Source: Afipia sp. (lineage in GTDB: Bacteria; Pseudomonadota; Alphaproteobacteria; Rhizobiales; Xanthobacteraceae). From it: a stretch of 64,000 nucleotides of DNA. The stretch spans positions 1-64,000 of the forward strand of contig JAFKER010000010.1 of NCBI GenBank assembly GCA_017308595.1, written 5' to 3'. Positions 7,689 to 18,031 of the stretch are shown piece after piece (positions within the stretch are counted from its first letter, which is position 1; every line of letters starts with the position of its first letter). A program made the translations under genes and the position numbers. The notes beneath the pieces were generated by a model. That model saw nothing but the letters and a program-made list of their open reading frames with translations. It was not told the origin of the DNA and did no database searches.

Positions 7689-9236
7689 ATGCTGGATCGG
7701 TTCACGTCGGCTAAACCCATGATCGCAACGCGCCATTGGCGATCATCAGCTATCGCCATGTGCGCGGCCATGGTCACGCTCGCGGCCTCGCCCGCAGAGG
7801 CGGCAAAACAGACGCGCCGCGCCCAGGCTGCCGAGGCAACGGCACCGCGCGAAGCGGGCGAGCCGATCATGGCCATCGTGTCGATCAAGAGTCAGCAGGT
7901 CACGCTTTACGACGCCGACGGCTGGATCCTGCGCGCACCGGTCTCGACCGGCGTGAAGGAGCGCGAAACGCCTGCCGGCGTCTTCGCCATTGTTCAGAAG
8001 AACAAAGACCATCGCTCGAACATGTACGACGATGCCTCGATGCCGAACATGCAGCGCATCACCTGGAACGGCCTCGCGCTGCATGGCGGCCCGTTGCCCG
8101 GCTACGCGGCCTCTCACGGCTGCGTGCGAATGCCGTTCGGCTTCGCGGAGAAGCTGTTCGAGAAAACCCGCCTCGGAATGCGGGTGATCATCTCGCCAGA
8201 GGACGCGGCTCCGGTCGATTTTTCTCACCCGTCGCTCTCGCTGTTCACGCCGAATGCGGAGGTCATCGCGGCCGCCCCGGCGAAGGCCGAGACACTCTCG
8301 CGCGAAGCGGCGGACGCCGCCACGGCGGCGGATGAAGCCAAGAAAACCGCGGCGGCGACAGCCCGCGAGTCGGCCCCCCTTGCAGCGTCCTTGCGCAAGC
8401 TTGAGCGGGCCAAGGCCCGCGCCGATGCCGACCTTGCATCCGCCGGAAAAGCCGTAGCCAACGCCAAAACCGACCAGAGCCGAGCAAAGGCAGAGGAGCG
8501 TCAGCAAAAGGCCGCCGCCAAAGCCGCGGAACTCGAAACGCAGTTCAATACCGCCAAGGCGGACGCATCATCGAAACTCGACGCAGCCAGCGCGGCCAAG
8601 GAAGCCGCCAAGACCGCTCAGACAAAAAAGGCCTACGCCGCAAAAGCGGCGCTGGATGCAAAGCTCGCGCTGGAGCCGGTCTCGATTTACATCAGCCGCG
8701 CGACGCGGAGGATTTACGTTCGCCGCAACACGCACAAGCCCGCCCCTGATGGCGGCGGTGTGGTGTTCGATGCGACGATTGAGGCTCCGGTCACAATCCG
8801 CGATCCCGGAAAGCCGATCGGCACGCATGTGTTTACTGCCATGGCGCGCAATGACGCCGGCCTGCGCTGGTCCGCCGTCACAATCGAAAGCAGGGATGAC
8901 GCCAAGAATGCGCTCGACCGCATCACGATCCCGAAGGAAATCCTCGACCGCATCGCAGCCACTGCATTGCCCCGGTCTTCAATCGTCGTCTCCGACGAGC
9001 CGCTGAGCGAAGAAACGAACTACCGGACCGAGTTTGTCGCAGTGCTGAGCGATCAGCCTCAAGGCGGCTTCATCACACGCAAGCCGAGCGAAGTCCTCAT
9101 GGCGGACGACAACAGCTATCGTCAGGAAGGCGACGGGTTCGGCATCTTTTTCCAGCGCAACCCAAATCCGCCACCCGGCAGCCCGCGCCGCGGCAGCTAT
9201 CAGCCCTACCCTTCGATGCAGCGCAGCTGGTGGTGA
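7689..9236 (+). CDS. L,D-transpeptidase (YkuD) with long coiled coil and a second degenerate domain
   Basis: 515 residues. An N-terminal signal peptide (cleavage near ASPAEAA, about residue 39) directs it to the periplasm. The YkuD domain (about 58-175) has the catalytic SHGCVRMP with Cys145, an enzyme type that makes 3-3 peptidoglycan cross-links or attaches proteins to the wall. Residues about 195-335 are Ala/Lys/Glu-rich and probably a helical coiled coil. A C-terminal region (about 338-480) begins VSIYISRATRRIYVRR and resembles a YkuD-like fold but lacks HGCxR. The start has GGGAG just upstream. The strong terminator at 9371-9401 follows. Confidence 0.88.
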   Translation: MLDRFTSAKPMIATRHWRSSAIAMCAAMVTLAASPAEAAKQTRRAQAAEATAPREAGEPIMAIVSIKSQQVTLYDADGWILRAPVSTGVKERETPAGVFAIVQKNKDHRSNMYDDASMPNMQRITWNGLALHGGPLPGYAASHGCVRMPFGFAEKLFEKTRLGMRVIISPEDAAPVDFSHPSLSLFTPNAEVIAAAPAKAETLSREAADAATAADEAKKTAAATARESAPLAASLRKLERAKARADADLASAGKAVANAKTDQSRAKAEERQQKAAAKAAELETQFNTAKADASSKLDAASAAKEAAKTAQTKKAYAAKAALDAKLALEPVSIYISRATRRIYVRRNTHKPAPDGGGVVFDATIEAPVTIRDPGKPIGTHVFTAMARNDAGLRWSAVTIESRDDAKNALDRITIPKEILDRIAATALPRSSIVVSDEPLSEETNYRTEFVAVLSDQPQGGFITRKPSEVLMADDNSYRQEGDGFGIFFQRNPNPPPGSPRRGSYQPYPSMQRSWW

Positions 9237-9370
9237 GCCTCAAGGCATCTCGATCCGGGCAGGCGTGAAGCCCTCGCGGATACTATGAGCCGGTCACGAC
9301 GCGGGCCGCATTCCCGCGACGTCCGACTTCACCTGCGCGGAAGACGCGGCTGAATGATATCGCATAAAGA

Positions 9371-9401
9371 AAAATCCCCCGGCTTTCGCGCGGGGGATTT
9401 T
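9371..9401. terminator. Strong bidirectional intrinsic terminator
   Basis: AAAATCCCCC (9371-9380) and GGGGGATTTT (9392-9401) pair perfectly around an 11-base loop, giving a GC stem flanked by A and T runs on both strands. It separates the ends of the convergent L,D-transpeptidase and nlpD genes and can serve both. Confidence 0.9.
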
Positions 9402-9419
9402 CATGTTCGCCTGAAACGC

Positions 9420-10808
9420 TTACGCGCCGTTCAGGAATTGAAGCGGGTCGACGGCTGAAGATCCTTTACGGATCTCGAAGTGAAGCTGCGGCGACCCCAC
9501 CTCTCCCGTCTGACCCGATTTGGCAATGACCTGGCCGCGCTTGATCGTGTCGCCGCGCTTCACCATCAGTTCACTCGCGTGGGCATACGCGGTGACATAA
9601 CCGTTGGAGTGCCGTACCAGGATCAGATTGCCATAACCCTTGAGTTCGCTGCCGGAGTAAGCCACCACGCCGTCTTCGGCGGCTTTCACCGGTGTGCCTT
9701 CAGGAACGGCGACATTGATGCCGTCGTTCTGCTTTCCGTTGTTCTTCGCGCCATAACCCGTGATGACACGTCCACGCACCGGCCAGCGGAATGTCGGAAC
9801 GGCGTTGGTCGCATCTGCCGCCTTCACGGGCGACTGAGCCTCGGGCAGATCGGCGGCGGGAGCTTCCGCCGCGACGCGTGCCTTCTGCGGGGGTTCGGCG
9901 CTCGCAACAGCGACCGGCTTGGCTGCAGGCGCAGCAGCCGCAGGTTTCGGTGCTTCCGCGATAACCTGCGGCGCCGGTGCTGCCGCGACGGCCTTGCCGC
10001 CCGGAATGTTGATCTTGCTGCCGATCTTGAGCTGGGTCGTGACCGGAATGTTGTTCGCTGCGGCCAGTTGCGCGGGCGCGATGTTGTGGCGGCGCGACAG
10101 GTTCATCAGCGTATCGCCGGACTTGACGACATGAACGCTGACCGGGAGAGACGAAGCCACCCGCGTGCTTGGCGCTGGCGACAACGCTGGCGGAGCCGCA
10201 TGCGCCATGCGGCGCGGAATGACCAGCTGCTGGCCCGGCTGCAGCATACGCGGCCCGCCGTAACCGTTGGCTTTCAGTATTTCGGATGACGGCACGTTGT
10301 AGCGCTTCGAAATGATGTCGAGCGTGTCAGCGGTGCCGACGATGATCGTGGTGCCGCCTTCGCGGCTGTAGCCCGAGTTCGCCGCGACCGAGCGCGGAGA
10401 CACCGTCGCGGTGGTCTCGATCGGAGACGACGGAGGCGCGTAGGAGGCCATGCCCTTGCCGCCGCCCGATGTGGCAACGGGCGCGGACAACGGCGCGGAG
10501 ATCACCGGCGGATTATGCGGGCGCGCATACTGCGGCAACTCGCGCTGCGGCTGCTGATACGACTGCTGCTGATACGACTGCTGCTGATACGCTGGCTGCT
10601 GGTACGCGGGCTGCTGAGGCGCGCCGCGATAATTGCTCGGCACGGACCCGGTCGTCTCGTTACGCGAGGCGAACGGGTTCGAAAAGGAGGTGTCTGAAAA
10701 TCTCGTCTGAGTGTCGGCGCTGCACCCGCCAAATCCAACCGAGACGAGCGTCAGGACCACGAAATGCGGTGCACGACGCGAGTTTAGCAACTCGACAATG
10801 CGGGACAT
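9420..10808 (-). CDS. nlpD: NlpD-type lipoprotein: LysM domains and a degenerate LytM (M23) domain
   Basis: 462 residues. The N-terminus has a hydrophobic signal ending in FGGC (Cys29), so it is probably an outer-membrane lipoprotein. A Gln/Tyr repeat tract follows, then LysM domains at about 154-198 and 222-266 and an M23/LytM domain at about 338-460. The LytM zinc ligands are mostly lost: the usual HxGxD reads NDGIN and the HxH is reduced to QLH. This matches NlpD/EnvC proteins, which activate cell-wall amidases at division rather than cutting peptidoglycan. It is last in serS-surE-pcm-nlpD, a neighbourhood also known from enterobacteria (surE-pcm-nlpD). Confidence 0.9.
   Translation of the reverse strand: MSRIVELLNSRRAPHFVVLTLVSVGFGGCSADTQTRFSDTSFSNPFASRNETTGSVPSNYRGAPQQPAYQQPAYQQQSYQQQSYQQPQRELPQYARPHNPPVISAPLSAPVATSGGGKGMASYAPPSSPIETTATVSPRSVAANSGYSREGGTTIIVGTADTLDIISKRYNVPSSEILKANGYGGPRMLQPGQQLVIPRRMAHAAPPALSPAPSTRVASSLPVSVHVVKSGDTLMNLSRRHNIAPAQLAAANNIPVTTQLKIGSKINIPGGKAVAAAPAPQVIAEAPKPAAAAPAAKPVAVASAEPPQKARVAAEAPAADLPEAQSPVKAADATNAVPTFRWPVRGRVITGYGAKNNGKQNDGINVAVPEGTPVKAAEDGVVAYSGSELKGYGNLILVRHSNGYVTAYAHASELMVKRGDTIKRGQVIAKSGQTGEVGSPQLHFEIRKGSSAVDPLQFLNGA
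10551..10616. repeat. 15-bp tandem repeat inside nlpD
   Basis: About 4.4 copies of a 15-base unit (CTGCTGATACGACTG and variants CTGCTGATACGCTGG and CTGCTGGTACGCGGG). They encode a run of QQxxY pentapeptides in the linker behind the lipid anchor. The first two copies are identical, so the tract may vary in length between strains. Confidence 0.85.
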
Positions 10809-10937
10809 GGTTACTCACTCGTACGCAACTAACACAAATTTGAGTAAACACAGTCCGAGTAAATAACTGTTTAAGGCTGAAATCTGCCGCAATTCAGCGC
10901 GCGGGAGAACGCGCGCAACCCAACGGACGCCACCAAC

Positions 10938-11603
10938 TTAAAGTTCGCGTGCGATCCCCTGCAGCGCCGGTACGAAGCGCACCGCAACAAGCTCCTGCCG
11001 GTCAAATCCTTCCGCTGTCCGGACGGCGCGGATCAGAATCTGCTTGTCGTCCATTGGCCCAACCGGCGCGATCAGAACGCCATCCGGCTCCAGCCGTGCG
11101 AGCAACGCCTCGGGAATTTCTTCCATCGCTGCGGTGACCATGATCCGGTCGAACGTGCCGAGAGTTTCCGGCACATCGAAACCGTCACCGAGGATGATAT
11201 CCACATTGCTGCATTTCAGCTCCTTGAGAACGAGCCGGGCACGGTCGGCGAGCGTGCGGAACCGTTCAATGCTAACGACGTCCCGCGCCAGCCTCGAGAG
11301 GATCGCGGCCTGGTATCCTGATCCCGCGCCTATTTCGAGGACGCGATGCGACGGCTGCACATCGAGCTGCTCGGTCATATAGGCGACGATAAACGGCTGA
11401 CTGATGGTTTGTCCGCAAGCGATGCCGAGCGGTGTGTCCCGGTAGGCGTAACCACGGTCCAGTGACGACACGAACAGTTCGCGCGGCACTTCCTCCATCG
11501 CCTTCAGCACGGCCTGATCGCTGATCCCGCGCTGGCGCAGGTTCAGTTGAAACATCATCTTGTCGTGCGGCGTGGGCTGGGACGATTGCATGCTGATCAA
11601 CAT
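10938..11603 (-). CDS. pcm: Protein-L-isoaspartate O-methyltransferase
   Basis: SAM-dependent enzyme that methylates isoaspartyl residues in damaged proteins to start their repair. Signatures are [27 protein letters not shown] and motif [15 protein letters not shown] start at the ATG at 11603 (221 residues). An ATG at 11591 gives 217 residues, close to the usual length. A TTG at 11657 would add 18 residues without family resemblance. No candidate has a strong RBS. Stop at 10938, 129 bases before the nlpD start. Confidence 0.93.
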   Translation of the reverse strand: MLISMQSSQPTPHDKMMFQLNLRQRGISDQAVLKAMEEVPRELFVSSLDRGYAYRDTPLGIACGQTISQPFIVAYMTEQLDVQPSHRVLEIGAGSGYQAAILSRLARDVVSIERFRTLADRARLVLKELKCSNVDIILGDGFDVPETLGTFDRIMVTAAMEEIPEALLARLEPDGVLIAPVGPMDDKQILIRAVRTAEGFDRQELVAVRFVPALQGIAREL

Positions 11604-11746
11604 TGAAAACTGGAAGATCTGAACGGAAAGACCTGTGTCCGGCGCGGACTTTGACAAGCACTGCAGGATGCGCCACCTTTTCGTGTTAGCAATCCAACCA
11701 TATTCCGCGCAACAACCGCCTGCGGTTCAAACGTGCCGAGACTCTC

Positions 11747-12217
11747 ATGACGTTACCTCTTCCCGAAGCGTTTCGCTCCAGCTTTGATGGACTGGAGGAG
11801 CAGCGCCTCTCGGGCGATCCCGACAATCGCTTTCATCAATGCTTCGGCTGCGGTCCCTCGCATCCGGCGGGACTGCATGTGCGCACATTCAAAACTCCCG
11901 AAGGTGTCGCCTCACCCATCGTCATTGCGAAGCAATACGAAGGGCCTCCGGGCGCGGCACATGGCGGCATCGTCGCGGCCTATCTCGATGAGGTGCTGGC
12001 GGCAACGGTGCTGCGCGCGACGGGGCGACTGGGCGTAACCGGCGAACTGACCATCCGCTACATCAAGCCGGTGCCGACCGAGACGCCGATCGTCGGGCGC
12101 GGCGTGCTCGTGACCGACCACGGCCGCTACGTGGATGTCGAAGGCCGGTTGGAAAACCTGGACACAGGCAACGTGCTGGCGACCGGCCGAGGCCGGTTCT
12201 TTCCAATCCCTGGTTGA
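11747..12217 (+). CDS. PaaI-type hotdog-fold thioesterase family protein
   Basis: 156 residues. The segment CFGCGPSHPAGLHVR near residue 32 and GGIVAAYLDEVLAATV (about 76-91) are typical of the 4HBT hotdog superfamily. The acidic residue in the hotdog helix (DE of YLDEVL) fits the catalytic or substrate-positioning position. It is presumably an acyl-CoA thioesterase; the substrate is unknown. It is a single gene, divergent from pcm and followed by a response-regulator gene. Confidence 0.8.
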   Translation: MTLPLPEAFRSSFDGLEEQRLSGDPDNRFHQCFGCGPSHPAGLHVRTFKTPEGVASPIVIAKQYEGPPGAAHGGIVAAYLDEVLAATVLRATGRLGVTGELTIRYIKPVPTETPIVGRGVLVTDHGRYVDVEGRLENLDTGNVLATGRGRFFPIPG

Positions 12218-12340
12218 AACCGGCGGCCTTCGGCCTCAAAAAGTTCCAGCTCACGGAACTTTTGAATGCCGTGTCAGTTTGTGCGCTGTATAATTGTGTT
12301 ATTCCTTTGTCAGCCAATCCAGATTTTCGTTGGGGAACGA

Positions 12341-12724
12341 ATGCCCGGCCAATACATAGCAGGATCGCGAACATCGGTTCTGCTTGTGGAAGACGAAGTC
12401 ATGATCCGCATGATGGTCGCGGACATGCTGGAAGAGCTTGGCTATGCCATCGCGGCGGAAGCCGGTGACATCGACGAGGGCGTGCGCCTCGTTCAGGTGA
12501 CGGACTTCGACATCGCGATCCTCGATGTCAACGTCAACGGCAAGGTGATTTCCCCGGTCGCCGAAGCGATCCAGATGCGCGGCATTCCATTCGTGTTCGC
12601 GACGGGTTACGGCGTGCAAGGTGTGCCGGAAAAATTCCGCGACCGCCCGACACTGCAAAAGCCGTTTCAGATCGAAACGCTGGCGCGGACCATCGAAGCC
12701 ACGCTGAAAGGCGTGACGGCCTAG
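12341..12724 (+). CDS. Single-domain response regulator (REC only)
   Basis: 127 residues. I use the ATG at 12341, which has GGGGA five bases upstream; the longer frame from 12266 adds a cysteine-rich stretch unlike the family. The receiver fold shows the acidic pair in VLLVEDEVMI, the phospho-acceptor Asp in IAILDVNVNG, the Thr/Ala region FVFATGYG and the conserved Lys in TLQKPFQ. There is no output domain, so it acts as a phosphate shuttle or by protein contact. No histidine kinase is nearby. A family B repeat follows. Confidence 0.9.
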   Translation: MPGQYIAGSRTSVLLVEDEVMIRMMVADMLEELGYAIAAEAGDIDEGVRLVQVTDFDIAILDVNVNGKVISPVAEAIQMRGIPFVFATGYGVQGVPEKFRDRPTLQKPFQIETLARTIEATLKGVTA

Positions 12725-12762
12725 AGCGCGCTTATCCGTTTCCTCTTGCTGGATACAGGGCC

Positions 12763-12876
12763 TGTCATTCCGGAACGCGAGCATGTGCGAGCGAACCCGG
12801 AATCCAGTGGTTATTTCCGACGAACTCTTCGGGATTCCGGATCATCGCGCAACAAGCGCGATGTCCGGAATGACGT
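12763..12876. repeat. Dispersed palindromic repeat, family B, copy 2
   Basis: Starts GTCATTCCGGAACGCGAGCA and ends GCGATGTCCGGAATGACG, with inverted outer arms. The inner pieces AACCCGGAATCC and GGGATTCCGGATCATCGCGC match copy 1 at 3238-3350. It sits between the convergent ends of the response regulator and surE genes. Confidence 0.75.
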
Positions 12877-12904
12877 TCGGTAACGTCCCGCACAGCCCGC
12901 AGTC

Positions 12905-13672
12905 CTACTTCAGCACGCCCTTGAGCTTTTCCGAAAACGCAAGATCGGTGCGGTCGAGCCGCAGCGGCGTCACCGAAACGAAATTTGCGGCCAGCGCGGC
13001 AAGATCGCTCCCCTCCGCCGGCACTTCCATCATCGCGGCACGCTCGAAGCCGATCCAGTAATACGGATTGCCGCGTCCGTCATGGCGGCTGTCGATACGA
13101 AGGAAGCCCTGATTGCGCTTGCCCTGCTTGGTCACGGCGATGCCTTTCACGTCCTCCGGCATGCAGGCCGGAAAATTGACGTTGACCACCGTGTCGCGCG
13201 GCACGCCCAGCTTCATCACATTGCGGATCACGTCGGCGCCGTACTTCAGCGCGGTGTCCCACAACGGCTTGTTGCGGGTCTCCAGGGAGAACTCCTGCGA
13301 CAGCGCGAATGACGGCAGGCCGAGGATGGTGCCTTCCAGCGCGCCGGCGATGGTGCCGGAATAGACCACGTCCTCTGCGACGTTGCGGCCCTTGTTCACG
13401 CCGGACAAAACAATGTCGGGCAACTTGTCCTTGAGAATGTGCCGCGCGCCCATGATGACACAGTCGGTCGGCGTGCCGCGCACCGAGAAGTGGCGTTCGT
13501 CGACTTCGCGCAGGCGCAGCGGATCGTTCAGCGACAGCGAATGCGAGACACCGGACTGGTCGAGCTCGGGCGCGACCACCCACACATCATCGGAAATCTG
13601 TCTGGCAATTTCCTCGATGACCCGGAGGCCCGGCGCGTGAATGCCGTCGTCATTGGTGCAGAGAATTCGCAT
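12905..13672 (-). CDS. surE: 5'/3'-nucleotidase SurE
   Basis: 255 residues, metal-dependent nucleotidase and polyphosphatase of stationary-phase survival. It begins MRILCTNDDGIHAPGL, whose Asp8-Asp9 are the metal-binding pair. DQSGVSHSLSLNDPLRLRE and LSGVNKGRNVAEDVVYSGT carry the conserved Ser and Asn ligands. The start is one base after the serS stop (13674), so expression is probably coupled. Pcm and nlpD follow further downstream, interrupted by the plus-strand thioesterase and response-regulator genes. Confidence 0.96.
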   Translation of the reverse strand: MRILCTNDDGIHAPGLRVIEEIARQISDDVWVVAPELDQSGVSHSLSLNDPLRLREVDERHFSVRGTPTDCVIMGARHILKDKLPDIVLSGVNKGRNVAEDVVYSGTIAGALEGTILGLPSFALSQEFSLETRNKPLWDTALKYGADVIRNVMKLGVPRDTVVNVNFPACMPEDVKGIAVTKQGKRNQGFLRIDSRHDGRGNPYYWIGFERAAMMEVPAEGSDLAALAANFVSVTPLRLDRTDLAFSEKLKGVLK

Positions 13673-13673
13673 G

Positions 13674-15281
<1,608 letters not shown>

Positions 15282-15328
15282 TCAAGCCCGGAAACCGCGA
15301 ATCGAGGGGCATTGCAGCAATGATACCC

Positions 15329-15346
15329 GACCCGGTTGGGCGGGTC
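15329..15346 (-). terminator. Stem-loop immediately after tatC
   Basis: GACCCG and CGGGTC form a 6-bp GC stem with a six-base loop directly at the tatC stop. No T-run follows on the minus strand, so it is a weak terminator or a stabilising hairpin. Confidence 0.4.
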
Positions 15347-16177
15347 TTATTCCGCAGGTGTCGTGGCGGGCGGGCTCGGCGGCGTATCCGCAGGCGGTGT
15401 CGTATCCGATGCCGCTTCCGCGGCCTTCTTCTTCTCGACCATGCCCACCGCGATGATCGAGCCCTCGTAGAGGATCAGCAACGGCAGCGCGAGCGACATC
15501 TGGCTGATAACATCCGGCGGCGTCAGCACGGCGGCGATCACGAAGGCGACGACGATAAAGTAGCGCCGCTTTTCCTTGAGCTGCTTGGAGGTCAGGACCC
15601 CGATCCGCCCGAGCAGCGTCAGAATGACGGGCAGCTGGAACGCGATGCCGAAGGCAAAGATCAGCGACATCATCAGCGACAGATATTCGCCGACTTTCGG
15701 CAGCAGCGCGATCTGCGCGGTTTCGGCACCACCCACCTGCTGCATGCCGAGCGAGAAGCGGATCAGCATCGGCAGCACGAGGAAGTAAACCAGCAGCGAG
15801 CCGAGCACGAAGAAGATCGGCGTCGCAACCAGGTACGGCAGGAATGCACCGCGCTCGTGTTTGTAGAGGCCGGGCGCGACGAACATGTAGATCTGCGCCG
15901 CGATCACCGGAAACGACAGGAAGCCCGCGCCGAACATCGCAAGCTTCAACTGCGTCAGGAAGTATTCCAGCAGCGCGGTGTAGATGAATTTGGAATTCTC
16001 GGGCCCCGCGACCCAGACGAACGGCCAAACCAGCACGTTGTAGATCTGCTTGGCGAAGATAAAGCAAAGGATGAAAGCCAGGCCGAACGCCAGCAGCGCC
16101 TTGATCAGCCGCGACCGCAGCTCGATCAGGTGGTCCATCAGGGGCGCCTTGGTGGCTTCGATGTCTTCTGCGCTCAT
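15347..16177 (-). CDS. tatC: Twin-arginine translocase subunit TatC
   Basis: 276 residues, six predicted transmembrane helices; it recognises twin-arginine signal peptides and organises the Tat translocon. Family motifs are [11 protein letters not shown] at the N-terminus, the [22 protein letters not shown] loop region and [19 protein letters not shown]. The Pro/Thr-rich tail (about 258-276) is variable in the family. Its ATG overlaps the tatB stop as ATGA, and the order tatA-tatB-tatC is conserved. Confidence 0.97.
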   Translation of the reverse strand: MSAEDIEATKAPLMDHLIELRSRLIKALLAFGLAFILCFIFAKQIYNVLVWPFVWVAGPENSKFIYTALLEYFLTQLKLAMFGAGFLSFPVIAAQIYMFVAPGLYKHERGAFLPYLVATPIFFVLGSLLVYFLVLPMLIRFSLGMQQVGGAETAQIALLPKVGEYLSLMMSLIFAFGIAFQLPVILTLLGRIGVLTSKQLKEKRRYFIVVAFVIAAVLTPPDVISQMSLALPLLILYEGSIIAVGMVEKKKAAEAASDTTPPADTPPSPPATTPAE

Positions 16178-16584
16178 GACGCTTTGGCGTCCGGTACGGC
16201 AGGTTTCGGGGTTTCAACAGCAGGCGCGTGCGTTTCCGCTTCCACGAAAGTCTCCGGCGTCGGCGGTTCCGGCGTGGTCGGTGTCATCACGGGCTGGTCG
16301 ATCTTCATGGCGTCCTCGACATCCTTGTTGAGCGACGTCAGGAGATTTGTGGGCGACAGATCCTTGGCGGCGGCGGACGCGTCGTCGAACGTCTTCTTGA
16401 TATCCGCCATCTCGGCTTCGCGCATCGCCTCGTTGAACTGGCCCTGGAATTCGGACGCCATGCGGCGCGCCTTGCCCATCCACTGCCCGACCATGCGCAG
16501 CACGCCGGGAAGCTCTTTCGGGCCGATAGCGATCAGCGCCACGACGCCGATGACGACCAGTTCACTCCACCCGATGTCGAACAT
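16174..16584 (-). CDS. tatB: Sec-independent translocase subunit TatB
   Basis: 136 residues with an N-terminal membrane helix ([20 protein letters not shown]), the [10 protein letters not shown] hinge and an amphipathic helix ([20 protein letters not shown]), followed by an acidic, Pro/Thr-rich tail. It bridges substrate-bound TatC and TatA. The start at 16584 lies about 20 bases downstream of the double-hairpin repeat that separates it from tatA, and its stop overlaps the tatC start. Confidence 0.96.
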   Translation of the reverse strand: MFDIGWSELVVIGVVALIAIGPKELPGVLRMVGQWMGKARRMASEFQGQFNEAMREAEMADIKKTFDDASAAAKDLSPTNLLTSLNKDVEDAMKIDQPVMTPTTPEPPTPETFVEAETHAPAVETPKPAVPDAKAS

Positions 16585-16606
16585 GGAAAATTCCGCTCAC
16601 GGGCGC

Positions 16607-16759
16607 GAGTGTCCCGTATCCGACGTTCGCTTCATTCCGCAGCGCCTTCCGAACGAACGTCGGATACGAAAGGACACTCACCAACTATGATTCTGGTGAT
16701 CCTTTGGTTCTGACATTCGTAAAAGTGCCTGCGAAGGTTGCCTTACGAATGTCAGAACC
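16607..16759. repeat. Composite double-hairpin repeat, family D, copy 1 (tatA-tatB spacer)
   Basis: Hairpin 1 has arms at 16607-16629 and 16654-16679 (GAGTGTCC ... GGACACTC outermost, CCGACGTTCG and its complement inside). Hairpin 2 has a perfect 17-bp stem, 16706-16722 with 16743-16759 (GGTTCTGACATTCGTAA), with further outer pairing CTGGTG/CACCAG. The loops share GCAGCGCCTTCCG and TGCGAAGG with the copy at 30951-31113. It could stabilise or attenuate mRNA between tatA and tatB. Confidence 0.85.
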
Positions 16760-16795
16760 GGAACACCAGCAGCCCCGCACCCAGTCAGAAATAGC

Positions 16796-16816
16796 GCGGT
16801 CTGAAAATCAGACCGC
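16796..16816 (-). terminator. Stem-loop spanning the tatA stop codon
   Basis: GCGGTCTGA and TCAGACCGC form a perfect 9-bp stem with a three-base loop; the right arm contains the last codons and TGA of tatA. It resembles a terminator stem, but only a short T-rich patch follows, so partial termination before tatB is an inference. Confidence 0.5.
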
Positions 16817-17047
16817 CTTGCTGCCGACGTCAGTCCGCTGCGAGGTCGTTGCCGACGGCGCGTTGTCGATGCTCTTCACGTGCTCGTTCTTCTCGGCCGG
16901 CTTGACCTCGTCGTCGGACATGCCCTTCTTGAAGGCCTTGATGCCCTGCGCGACGTCGCCCATCAGGTCCGAAATCTTGCCACGGCCGAACAGCAGCAGG
17001 ACCACGGCGATCACGACGATCCAGTGCCAGATACTCATCGAACCCAT
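16808..17047 (-). CDS. tatA: Sec-independent translocase subunit TatA
   Basis: 79 residues. I start at the ATG at 17047, preceded by GGAGG at eight bases spacing; the longer frame from 17155 adds 36 residues unlike the family. One membrane helix ([15 protein letters not shown]) is followed by the [20 protein letters not shown] hinge and amphipathic helix and a charged tail. It forms the protein-conducting Tat assembly. First gene of tatABC, downstream of scpB, with the stop inside a stem-loop. Confidence 0.95.
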   Translation of the reverse strand: MGSMSIWHWIVVIAVVLLLFGRGKISDLMGDVAQGIKAFKKGMSDDEVKPAEKNEHVKSIDNAPSATTSQRTDVGSKAV

Positions 17048-17224
17048 ACTGCCATCCTCCAAAACACGCGGCCGGGACTTCCGGCTTGATTTGACCGGAA
17101 AGTAGGCTGCAGAGGTGTCAAAAACAAGGATTAACCCCGCGTCAGAACTGCGCAAACCGGCGCATTGACACCAGAGTTAATGTTCGTTCCTGCGCCTGGT
17201 CCGGTTGCACGCCCGAAGCTGAAT

Positions 17225-18010
17225 TCAGCTTTCGTCACCCTTTTCAGGCTCGTTTTCCGGTTCAACAGCCGGTGCCAGCGCCAATTCGAGATCGCCCGGC
17301 TCCAGCGGGTCTTCGTCCTCACGCAGCGCCGGGTCGTCGGACGGCGATGGAACAGCAAAGCCGCTCGGCAGGCGCGTATCCAGCAGGCCCGCGCCTTTCA
17401 GCTCATCGAGGCCAGGCAGATCGCCAAGCGCTTCCAGGCTGAACTGCGACAGGAACGCCTCGGTGGTTCCGAAAGTCAGTGGGCGACCCGGCGTCTTGCG
17501 CCGTCCGCGCGGACGGATCCAGCCGGTTTCCAGCAGCACGTCGAGCGTGCCCTTCGAGGTCACCACGCCGCGAATCTCTTCAATCTCGGCGCGGGTCACC
17601 GGCTGGTGATAGGCGATGATCGCCAGCATTTCGATCGCTGCGCGCGAGAGGCGGCGCGTTTCGGTGCTCTCGCGGGTCATCAGCCACGACAGATCGCCGG
17701 CCGTGCGGAAGGTCCACTTGGTCGCGACGCGGACCAGATTGACGCCGCGCATGGCATAGTCGGCCTGCAACTGCGCCAGCGCGGCCTTCACGTCCACGCC
17801 CTCGGGCATACGCTTGGCTAGCGCGGATTCCTCAAGCGGCTCCGTAGAGGCGAACAGCAGCGCTTCAAGCAGGCGCAGTTCCTCGGGGCGCGCAACCGTC
17901 TCGCCGGAAGATTGTTCCTCGGACTCGGCAACAGAGGTCTCCATAACGGACTCCTCCACAGAATCTTCAACCGGAGCGATGTGGGCAGTCGTTCTCGCCG
18001 GACTTGCCAT
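17225..18010 (-). CDS. scpB: Segregation and condensation protein B
   Basis: 261 residues, kleisin-associated winged-helix protein of the SMC-ScpAB condensin. The ATG at 18010 has AAGGAG about eight bases upstream; a GTG at 18031, directly after the scpA stop, would add seven residues and lacks that RBS. An acidic N-terminal tail of about 45 residues precedes the core RLLEALLFASTEPL. Further signatures are RAAIEMLAIIAYHQPVTRAE and GRPLTFGTTEAFLSQFSL. The C-terminal tail is acidic and low-complexity. Confidence 0.94.
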   Translation of the reverse strand: MASPARTTAHIAPVEDSVEESVMETSVAESEEQSSGETVARPEELRLLEALLFASTEPLEESALAKRMPEGVDVKAALAQLQADYAMRGVNLVRVATKWTFRTAGDLSWLMTRESTETRRLSRAAIEMLAIIAYHQPVTRAEIEEIRGVVTSKGTLDVLLETGWIRPRGRRKTPGRPLTFGTTEAFLSQFSLEALGDLPGLDELKGAGLLDTRLPSGFAVPSPSDDPALREDEDPLEPGDLELALAPAVEPENEPEKGDES

Positions 18011-18031
18011 GGCCCTGTCTCCTTCTTCCAC

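Noticed and set aside
10551-10616. CRISPR-like array
   Set aside because: The 15-bp units are contiguous without spacers and encode QQxxY repeats in nlpD.
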